A stretch of DNA of 11,376 nt from an uncultured Desulfobacterales bacterium (GTDB lineage Bacteria > Desulfobacterota > Desulfobacteria > Desulfobacterales > UBA11574): assembly GCA_937925895.1 (NCBI GenBank), contig CALANC010000291.1:1-11376 (forward strand). The letters run 5' to 3'. A program made the position numbers and the translations under genes. The notes below the pieces were generated by a model. That model was given only the letters and a program-made list of their open reading frames with translations, was not told where the DNA came from and did not search any database. Position 1 is the stretch's first letter; each line of letters begins with the position of its first letter. Shown piece by piece: positions 5,734 through 11,376 of this stretch.

Positions 5734-7125
5734 GATGGCTTTGGCGGGAATCAGGCCCGTGGCCGCTGCTGAAACGATATTCCCGGCCACACCAGGTCCG
5801 TCTCCAGCCACATACATCCCTTTGACTTTTGTCTCAAGTGTTTTGGTGGTCTCGAGCTGGGTGGCAAAAAATTTTATCTCCGGTGCATAAAGCAATGTTT
5901 CATCATTCGATACACCGGGTATGACGTTGTTGAGCTTTTCTAAACCTTCTATGATATTGGTCAAAATTCTTTCAGGCAAAGCCATGGCAATGTCGCCGCA
6001 GACAACGTTTTTAAGCGTTGGCTCGATGTAACCTTTTTTCACCCTGTTCCAGGTGCTGCGTCTACCCCGTTTGAGATCCCCAAATCGCTGCAGAATAGGT
6101 TTCCCACCGCCGATCAAGGTGGCTAGGCTGCCTATGGATTCACCGTAGGCCTGGTTATCTGTTACCGGTTCGGTCAGGATCACTTTAGACAAGAAGGCGA
6201 AGTTGGTACTCTCTGTTTTTCTATGACGGTAGGCATGACCGTTGACACAAACAAAGTTGCTGTAGTTTTCTAATGAAACGAAACCGCCTTTGTTGGTGCA
6301 AAATGTCCTTGTCTGATCGTCATATTTTGATGTCTGGATAAAAAAAGTGGGGTCATATATCACATCACAGAGATCCATCATAATATCATTGTGAACTTCC
6401 ACCCTCACACCGACCTCAATGCCTCTTTGCCTGAGCTTGATGTCGTACTTCTTAGCAAGCATCCCGATCCATTCCGCTCCTATTCTGCCCGGAGCCATGA
6501 TGATGCTATTGGCAAAATATCTCTTTCTGTTGGTAACCACGCCCTTTACACGACCATTTTCAACGATGATGTCTTTGACATCTTCTGATGTGTGGAGTGT
6601 AACCCCTTTGGATTTTATGTGTTTGGCGATACCGTCGATGTGGTCCGGCAGACTTTCGCTGCCCAAATGCTTTTGCTTGATAATAAGCAAATCTATCCCA
6701 TATTTTTTGGCGTTTTTCCGGATTCTCCAAGCCTCTTCCATGCTTTTCGGATATACAGGGCCATCCATCCCGAATTTATTGAACATGTATTCTGTATAAT
6801 CAATAAGTTTTTGAGCCTGTGGAACCGACATAAACTGGGTTAGATCGGTCTTTCCCAGTTTGTGGATATAGTTCAACTTGCCGTCAGAAAATAACCCGGC
6901 TCCGCCAACGCCGCACAGGATGTTGCATGGTTTACACTTATGGCATTTCTGGTTTTCGTTGATAGGGCACTTTCGTTTTAGCGGTCCTTTGCCTTTTTCA
7001 ATGAGCAATACGCTTAGATCTGAATTCTCACACAAGTGACTAGCAGCAAAAAGACCGGCAGGTCCTCCACCGACAATAATGACATCAAAATCTTTCTTTC
7101 TGGGTGTGGTTTTTTTCGGGGACAT
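5713..7125 (-). CDS. FAD-dependent dehydrogenase-like protein (COG2509 type)
   Basis: A 470-residue flavoprotein. Residues 14-28 hold the dinucleotide-binding motif (VIIVGGGPAGLFAA) that binds the ADP part of FAD, with an acidic residue E43 at the end of the second strand. A late FAD-contacting block, GMYVAGDGPGVAGNIVSAAATG, lies near residues 437-458. After the first motif comes a cysteine cluster, C53, C61, C64, C67, C71, next to GVGGAGLFSDGKLN. This arrangement is recalled as typical of the uncharacterised COG2509 family and could bind a metal or iron-sulfur centre. The reaction and substrate are unknown; it is probably cytosolic. The gene starts 76 bp after rplQ in the same direction without a clear terminator, so it may be read through from the ribosomal operon. 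ATG start with a weak ribosome-binding site. Its 3' end carries the repeat shared with the hydrolase gene. Confidence 0.85.
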   Translation of the reverse strand: MSPKKTTPRKKDFDVIIVGGGPAGLFAASHLCENSDLSVLLIEKGKGPLKRKCPINENQKCHKCKPCNILCGVGGAGLFSDGKLNYIHKLGKTDLTQFMSVPQAQKLIDYTEYMFNKFGMDGPVYPKSMEEAWRIRKNAKKYGIDLLIIKQKHLGSESLPDHIDGIAKHIKSKGVTLHTSEDVKDIIVENGRVKGVVTNRKRYFANSIIMAPGRIGAEWIGMLAKKYDIKLRQRGIEVGVRVEVHNDIMMDLCDVIYDPTFFIQTSKYDDQTRTFCTNKGGFVSLENYSNFVCVNGHAYRHRKTESTNFAFLSKVILTEPVTDNQAYGESIGSLATLIGGGKPILQRFGDLKRGRRSTWNRVKKGYIEPTLKNVVCGDIAMALPERILTNIIEGLEKLNNVIPGVSNDETLLYAPEIKFFATQLETTKTLETKVKGMYVAGDGPGVAGNIVSAAATGLIPAKAIIAKNPG

Positions 7126-7201
7126 GTAAAATAATCCCGGACTGTTTGGGAGCTTCCTCTCTGCTCGAGGATCTCAGATGTGGAAATAGAAGGGAAGCCG
7201 A

Positions 7202-7795
7202 TTATTTTTCGGGTTCGGAACCCGTCTCAGGTTCTACGCTCGCTGCGGGCTCTTCAGTCTCATCGGTTTTTTTGTCAGAGGCATCTTTTTCTTCTTTTAC
7301 TTCTTTTTCTCCTGTCGCTTCCTCTTGTTCAACTGCTTCTCTCTCCTTTTCAATCTCTTTCTTTTCTGCAACAGGTTTTTTCTCAACGGCTGCTTTGGCC
7401 TTCTTTTTCGTTTTCGTTTTCTTTTTCTTTTTGATCTTTTCCTGAGTAATAAGTTCTACCATAGAGATGGGTGCTGCATCTCCGGCTCGCCTTCCCAGTT
7501 TGACAATTCTGGTATAACCACCATTTACAGCTCCGTACTTCTCTTCAACCTCTTCAAACAGTTTATGCACGACGCCCTTTTCCCTCACGATTGAGAGGGC
7601 CCGACGCCTCGCATGCAGGTCTCCTCTTTTTGCCAGCGTAATTAAATTATCAGCCCAGCGCCTCAATTCTTTTGCTTTAACATCTGTCGTGCGAATCCGC
7701 TCATGCTTAAAAAGCGATGTTACCATGTTTCTGAACATGGCGTTCCTGTGACTGCTCGTTCGGTTTAATTTAATGCCTGCTTTACGATGTCTCAT
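7202..7795 (-). CDS. rplQ: 50S ribosomal protein L17 with long charged tail
   Basis: Residues 1-119 are a complete L17 ([20 protein letters not shown], the [15 protein letters not shown] end), a protein of the large subunit placed near the peptide exit tunnel. Standard bacterial L17 ends there at about 115-130 residues. Here about 77 more residues follow: first a lysine-rich run (121-135), then a glutamate/lysine/alanine/proline-rich, low-complexity acidic tail to 197 that should be disordered. The coding frame is continuous. It is the last gene of the alpha operon, 4 nt after rpoA, with only a weak purine-rich ribosome-binding site, so translational coupling is likely. Confidence 0.96.
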   Translation of the reverse strand: MRHRKAGIKLNRTSSHRNAMFRNMVTSLFKHERIRTTDVKAKELRRWADNLITLAKRGDLHARRRALSIVREKGVVHKLFEEVEEKYGAVNGGYTRIVKLGRRAGDAAPISMVELITQEKIKKKKKTKTKKKAKAAVEKKPVAEKKEIEKEREAVEQEEATGEKEVKEEKDASDKKTDETEEPAASVEPETGSEPEK

Positions 7796-7799
7796 AGAA

Positions 7800-8822
7800 C
7801 TAACTCTCTCTTTTCTCTAAATCTTCCTCAAGTATTTCAAATCCCTCAAGTTTCATCCCAAGGGAAAGATCCATTTCACCCAAAACTTCCTTGATTTCAT
7901 TTAAAGACTTTCTACCAAAGTTCTTGGTCTTTAACATCTCGGCCTCGGTTCTGCTCACGAGCTGATAAATCTTGTGTATATCGGCATTTTTAAGACAGTT
8001 GGCGCTGCGAACGGAAAGTTCGAGTTCTTCAACATTTCGGTATAGATTTTCATTGAATTTTGGTTTGAGTTGCTCTTCATCCTTGGTATCAATTACCGGT
8101 TCTAAATCTTCATCAAAATTTATAAAAAACGTCATTTGTTCTTTCATTATTTTAGCAGCATAAGCAACAGCATCTTCAGGAAAAATACTTCCGTCCGTCC
8201 AGACCTCTAAGGTCAGTTTGTCATAGTCGGTTTTCTGACCTACGCGGGCATTACCCACAACATATGTCACCCGCTTGATTGGAGAAAAAACAGCATCCAT
8301 CGGGATCGTGCCGATGGGCGCCTCCTCATCTTTATTGGCTTCAGCTAAAGAATACCCTTTTCCCATTTTTATGGTCATGATCATTTTTAATTTTGCACCT
8401 TCAGAAAGGGTAGCTATGTGCTGATCGGAATTAAGAACTTCACATCCGCTGTCCCCACTGACAATATCCGCAGCGGTGACGATACGCTTTCCCTCTACAT
8501 CAATGTGAGCTGTTTTAGGTTCCGCATCTGAAAGCTTAAACCTTACTTCCTTTAAGTTGAGAATAATCTCCGAAACATCTTCATATATCCCTGGGATTAC
8601 ACTGAATTCATGCATCACATCTTCAAACTTCACCGATACAATGGCGGCTCCATGCAAGGAAGATAGTATTATCCGCCTTAAAGAATTACCAATCGTTATG
8701 CCAAATCCCCTTTCAAGAGGTTCACAAACAAACTTGCCATAGGAAGGTTTACTGGTTACTTGGATTTTTTCCGGCTTGATCATCTCTTGCCAGTTCATAA
8801 ACATAATTGTATTTGGTAACAT
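7800..8822 (-). CDS. rpoA: DNA-directed RNA polymerase subunit alpha
   Basis: A 340-residue alpha subunit. The N-terminal domain (about 1-235) forms the dimer platform for beta and beta' ([20 protein letters not shown] near 40-59). The C-terminal domain (about 255-325) has [13 protein letters not shown], the DNA- and activator-binding surface (equivalent of R265/N268 in E. coli), and [16 protein letters not shown] chose the ATG at 8822 because GGAG lies 8 nt upstream; the reading frame is open further to 8876, but that start overlaps the end of rpsD. Between rpsD and rplQ in the normal alpha operon order. Confidence 0.97.
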   Translation of the reverse strand: MLPNTIMFMNWQEMIKPEKIQVTSKPSYGKFVCEPLERGFGITIGNSLRRIILSSLHGAAIVSVKFEDVMHEFSVIPGIYEDVSEIILNLKEVRFKLSDAEPKTAHIDVEGKRIVTAADIVSGDSGCEVLNSDQHIATLSEGAKLKMIMTIKMGKGYSLAEANKDEEAPIGTIPMDAVFSPIKRVTYVVGNARVGQKTDYDKLTLEVWTDGSIFPEDAVAYAAKIMKEQMTFFINFDEDLEPVIDTKDEEQLKPKFNENLYRNVEELELSVRSANCLKNADIHKIYQLVSRTEAEMLKTKNFGRKSLNEIKEVLGEMDLSLGMKLEGFEILEEDLEKRES

Positions 8823-8853
8823 GGTTATATCTCCGAATGTGGACATTGATTGG

Positions 8854-9483
8854 TTACTTTGAATAAAGCTCGACAATAAGTTGTTCTTGAATAGGCATTG
8901 TAAGATCTTCTCGAACGGGAAAACCTTTTATAATTCCTTTCATATTTTCTTTTTCCAAATCAAGCCATTGAGGAATGCCTCTTCTAACTACGGCATCCAA
9001 CGAATCTGAAAAGGCTTGTATCTTTTTGCTCTTCTCTCTCACTTCAACCACATCGTCTATGTTAATGAGATACGATGGAATATTGACCTTTTTTTCGTTA
9101 ACAACAAAATGATTATGCCTTACAAAATGGCGACCTTGAGTACGGGAATTTACAAACCCCAGACGATAAACGACATTGTCAAATCGACGTTCCAACATCA
9201 CAAGAAGATTTGTTCCAGTTATGCCTCTTTGCTTATCAGCTCTTTCAAAAAACAGATGGAATTGTTTTTCTGAAAGGCCGTACATGCGTTTAACTTTCTG
9301 TTTTTCCCGGAGCTGAATGCCGTAGTCCGAAATTTTTCGTCCACGACGTTGACCATGTTGCCCCGGTGGATAGCCACGTCGATCAAAAGAGCACTTATCT
9401 GAATAGCAACGATCACCTTTCAGAAATAGCTTTAAGTTTTCACGTCGACATAGCCTGCAAACAGAACCTGTATATCGTGCCAA
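8854..9483 (-). CDS. rpsD: 30S ribosomal protein S4
   Basis: A 209-residue S4, which starts assembly of the 30S body by binding 16S rRNA and, in E. coli, represses translation of the alpha operon. Four cysteines, C9, C12, C26 and C31, form the zinc site of the C+ type of S4. The S4 RNA-binding fold is recognisable ([15 protein letters not shown], about 95-110). The start codon is TTG (MARYTG), set by a strong AAGGAG 7-8 nt upstream. It follows rpsK after 42 bp and precedes rpoA by 31 bp. A TTG start on a highly expressed ribosomal gene is unusual and may tune its yield. Confidence 0.97.
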   Translation of the reverse strand: MARYTGSVCRLCRRENLKLFLKGDRCYSDKCSFDRRGYPPGQHGQRRGRKISDYGIQLREKQKVKRMYGLSEKQFHLFFERADKQRGITGTNLLVMLERRFDNVVYRLGFVNSRTQGRHFVRHNHFVVNEKKVNIPSYLINIDDVVEVREKSKKIQAFSDSLDAVVRRGIPQWLDLEKENMKGIIKGFPVREDLTMPIQEQLIVELYSK

Positions 9484-9525
9484 GTATCTTCTCCTTTATA
9501 TTGAAGATTGATTATAAAAAATTAT

Positions 9526-9912
9526 TTAAACTCTGCGTCTTTTTGGTGGACGGCAACCATTATGCGGTATGGGAGTTACATCTTTAATCATTACAACGTT
9601 AAACCCAGCGGCCTGGAGAGATCGAAGGGCAGACTCTCTACCTGCACCCGGTCCCTTTACATATACTTCTATGTTTCTCATTCCGTGTTCTATGGCTTTT
9701 TTAGCAGCATCCTCCGCTGCAAGCTGTGCCGCAAACGGGGTGCTTTTTCTTGAACCCTTAAACCCCTGGACTCCTGAGCTAGACCAGGCAATAACATTAC
9801 CCGCAGGATCTGTAATGGTAACAATCGTATTATTGAAGGTTGACTGAATATGTACGATGCCGTTTGGAATATTTTTCTTCTCTTTCCTTCTTGCACGAAT
9901 TTTTTTTGCCAT
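9526..9912 (-). CDS. rpsK: 30S ribosomal protein S11
   Basis: A 128-residue S11, complete. Recognised by [19 protein letters not shown] near 21-39, [18 protein letters not shown] near 50-67, and the C-terminal [16 protein letters not shown]. It sits on the platform of the small subunit near the mRNA exit and the Shine-Dalgarno helix. ATG start with AGGGG upstream. Normal position between rpsM (26-bp gap) and rpsD in the alpha operon. Confidence 0.97.
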   Translation of the reverse strand: MAKKIRARRKEKKNIPNGIVHIQSTFNNTIVTITDPAGNVIAWSSSGVQGFKGSRKSTPFAAQLAAEDAAKKAIEHGMRNIEVYVKGPGAGRESALRSLQAAGFNVVMIKDVTPIPHNGCRPPKRRRV

Positions 9913-9938
9913 AAATAAAACCCCTGTCTTCTAATGTT

Positions 9939-10322
9939 TTACTTCTTTCTGACGCCGCCTTTTTTCTTAACAGCAGATCTCTTCGGTCCTTTCCGCGTCC
10001 GTGCATTTGTACTTGTTCGCTGACCTCTCACCGGAAGTGACTTCCGGTGGCGCAATCCCCGGTATGATCCAAGATCCATCAATCGCTTGATGTTCATGGA
10101 AACTTCAGAACGAAGCTCTCCTTCAACCTTGTATTGGCTGTCAATTTCCTTGCGGATGCTGCTGACTTCAGCTTCTGTTAGATCATCTGTCTTTGTATCC
10201 AGATCAATATTTAGTTTACTAAGTATCCGCCTTGATATGTTTGGCCCGATGCCATAAATATATGTCAAGCCAACTTCAACCCGCTTACGTCGTGGTAAAT
10301 CTACACCCGCAATTCTTGCCAA
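9939..10322 (-). CDS. rpsM: 30S ribosomal protein S13
   Basis: A 127-residue S13, complete. It begins [19 protein letters not shown] and contains [34 protein letters not shown] and a basic C-terminal tail ([16 protein letters not shown]) that reaches the P-site tRNA. It forms bridges to the large subunit in the head of the 30S particle. The start codon is TTG (10320-10322), placed by GGGGG about 7 nt upstream, close to the rpmJ stop codon. No ATG or GTG in frame gives a full S13 N terminus. Confidence 0.96.
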   Translation of the reverse strand: MARIAGVDLPRRKRVEVGLTYIYGIGPNISRRILSKLNIDLDTKTDDLTEAEVSSIRKEIDSQYKVEGELRSEVSMNIKRLMDLGSYRGLRHRKSLPVRGQRTSTNARTRKGPKRSAVKKKGGVRKK

Positions 10323-10335
10323 AACGAATCCCCCT

Positions 10336-10449
10336 TTATCCTTGTCTTTGCTTATGCCGTTTGTTTTCGCAGATCACTCTGACAACCCCTTTTCTGCGAA
10401 CGACTTTACACTTGTTGCACATTTTTTTGACTGATGCTCTTACTTTCAT
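10336..10449 (-). CDS. rpmJ: 50S ribosomal protein L36
   Basis: A short gene of 37 codons, translated from the minus strand as [20 protein letters not shown], then [18 protein letters not shown]11, C14, C27 and H32 are the zinc ligands of the C+ type of L36. It stabilises 23S rRNA in the large subunit. The ATG has GGAG 9 nt upstream. The gap to rpsM is 13 bp. Placed between infA and rpsM as in many bacteria. Confidence 0.95.
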   Translation of the reverse strand: MKVRASVKKMCNKCKVVRRKGVVRVICENKRHKQRQG

Positions 10450-10473
10450 CTACTATACTCCTTTAGCGAGATG

Positions 10474-10502
10474 ACTGTAATCGGCTACAGGTAACAGGTC
10501 AA
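10474..10502 (-). promoter_or_regulatory. Candidate internal sigma-70 promoter before rpmJ
   Basis: On the minus strand TTGACC (10502-10497) is followed after exactly 17 nt by TACAGT (10479-10474), about 25 bp before the rpmJ start. The 101-bp gap between infA and rpmJ is the longest in the gene cluster, which fits an operon boundary. The 9-mer CGATTACAG occurs twice in the gap. Consensus-based prediction only. Confidence 0.4.
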
Positions 10503-10550
10503 TCTCATCAACCTATTCATATAAACGGGTCCCTGTAATCGACCGTGTGA

Positions 10551-10769
10551 TTACTTGGACCGGTAGGTTATTCTTCCCCGAGAGAGATCATACGGTGAAA
10601 GTTCAACCGTAACGGTATCACCGGGTAAAATTTTAATAAAATGCATCCGCATTTTTCCGGAAATATGTGCCAGCACCTGGTGCTTATTGTCCAGCTCCAC
10701 CTTGAACATTGCATTCGGCAATGTTTCAAGCACCGTACCCTCTACCTTGATCGCCTCTTCTTTCGGCAT
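10551..10769 (-). CDS. infA: Translation initiation factor IF-1
   Basis: A complete 72-residue IF-1, the normal length. It is a single OB-fold: [19 protein letters not shown], then [19 protein letters not shown], and ending [16 protein letters not shown]. It binds the A site of the 30S subunit during initiation with IF-2 and IF-3. ATG start with AGGAG 6 nt upstream. It follows secY by 49 bp; the adk and map genes often found between these two are not present here. Confidence 0.97.
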   Translation of the reverse strand: MPKEEAIKVEGTVLETLPNAMFKVELDNKHQVLAHISGKMRMHFIKILPGDTVTVELSPYDLSRGRITYRSK

Positions 10770-10818
10770 ACTAAGCTCCTGTTTCTGTTAAAATCAAGAT
10801 GATCGGATCAACATTCTC

Positions 10819-11376
10819 CTACCTCATCTTACCTCCACCCTTTTTTAAAAAACCTTCATAGTGACGCGTGAGCATGTGAGATTCAATTTGTTGAATCGTG
10901 TCAATAGCAACACCTACAACGATCAAAAGAGCGGTACCGCCAAAATAAAAAGGAACGTTAAACTTTGTTATCAAAATTGACGGGAGTACACATACGGCAG
11001 AAACATATATGGCACCTCCGAGCGTAATACGGGTCAAAACTCTATCGATATAATCCGCTGTGCGCTTTCCGGGACGGATACCGGGAATATATCCACCTTG
11101 TTTTTTCATATTATCTGCAACATCGACAGGATTGAAGGTAACAGCTGTGTAAAAATAACAAAAAAAGAAAATAAACCCGATGTATAATGACTCGTAAAAA
11201 ATGTTGCCGGGTCTCATTGCTGAAGCCACACTCTGCATCCAGGGAATCGTTATAAAACTTGCTATGGTGGCCGGGAACATAATAATCGATGAAGCAAAAA
11301 TAGGCGGTATAACCCCGGAGGTATTTATCTTCAGTGGAAGATGGGTCGTCTGCCCCCCGTACATCTTTCGCCCAAC
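10819..11376 (-). CDS. secY: Protein translocase subunit SecY (C-terminal part, cut by window edge)
   Basis: The last 185 codons of SecY; the open frame runs through the right edge of the window (first codons VGRKMYGG), so the start is outside. SecY is the channel of the SecYEG translocon in the inner membrane. Full length is about 430-440 residues. Visible landmarks are [20 protein letters not shown] (start of helix 7), [17 protein letters not shown] (the loop between helices 8 and 9 that contacts SecA and ribosomes) and the last helix with [19 protein letters not shown]. The C-terminal tail [10 protein letters not shown] is typical. Last gene of the spc-type part before infA. Confidence 0.95.
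   Translation of the reverse strand, partial: VGRKMYGGQTTHLPLKINTSGVIPPIFASSIIMFPATIASFITIPWMQSVASAMRPGNIFYESLYIGFIFFFCYFYTAVTFNPVDVADNMKKQGGYIPGIRPGKRTADYIDRVLTRITLGGAIYVSAVCVLPSILITKFNVPFYFGGTALLIVVGVAIDTIQQIESHMLTRHYEGFLKKGGGKMR

Noticed and set aside
7126..7201. Terminator after rplQ
   Set aside because: GCTTCC and GGAAGC can pair but only across a large loop, and no T-tract follows; not enough for a terminator call.
7104..7445. Plus-strand Ser/Phe-rich frames opposite the rplQ tail
   Set aside because: They are the antisense of the lysine/glutamate-rich L17 tail; low complexity explains the open frame.

Overview
The window reads as chromosomal DNA from a Gram-negative anaerobe of moderate G+C. 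The closest fit is a Desulfobacterota member of the Desulfobacterales type. This placement is an inference from protein flavour, namely an L17 with a long charged tail, a COG2509-type FAD protein, and a MoaD/ThiF pair of the kind seen beside tungsten enzymes. No marker was searched against a database.

Right part (about 7200-11376, all on the minus strand, transcribed leftwards): the end of the spc operon and the alpha operon, in the order secY (truncated by the window edge), infA, rpmJ, rpsM, rpsK, rpsD, rpoA, rplQ. These genes supply the protein translocation channel, an initiation factor, five ribosomal proteins and the RNA polymerase alpha subunit. A FAD-dependent dehydrogenase-like gene follows in the same direction after 76 bp with no clear terminator. 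rpsM and rpsD both begin with TTG, and a plausible sigma-70 promoter lies in front of rpmJ.

Middle part (about 3830-5712): one alpha/beta hydrolase gene on the plus strand, sitting between intergenic stretches of about 520 and 500 bp. These stretches hold three separate, very long imperfect palindromes, each about 180 bp. A near-perfect 24-bp direct repeat carries the stop codons of both the hydrolase and the FAD gene and brackets the two right-hand palindromes. This is the most unusual part of the window.

Left part (1-3829): a rhomboid protease and an AEC-family permease that lacks its central segment (both minus), then a MoaD-like sulfur carrier with its ThiF/MoeB/HesA-like activating enzyme (plus), which converge with a 6-bp overlap on a metallo-beta-lactamase-fold hydrolase (minus). 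At the far left, the 3' half of a tRNA is followed by a strong terminator and preceded by short direct repeats. It looks like the attachment-site remnant of an integrated element whose body would lie to the left of the window.

I see no CRISPR array, insertion-sequence transposase or recognisable defence system.
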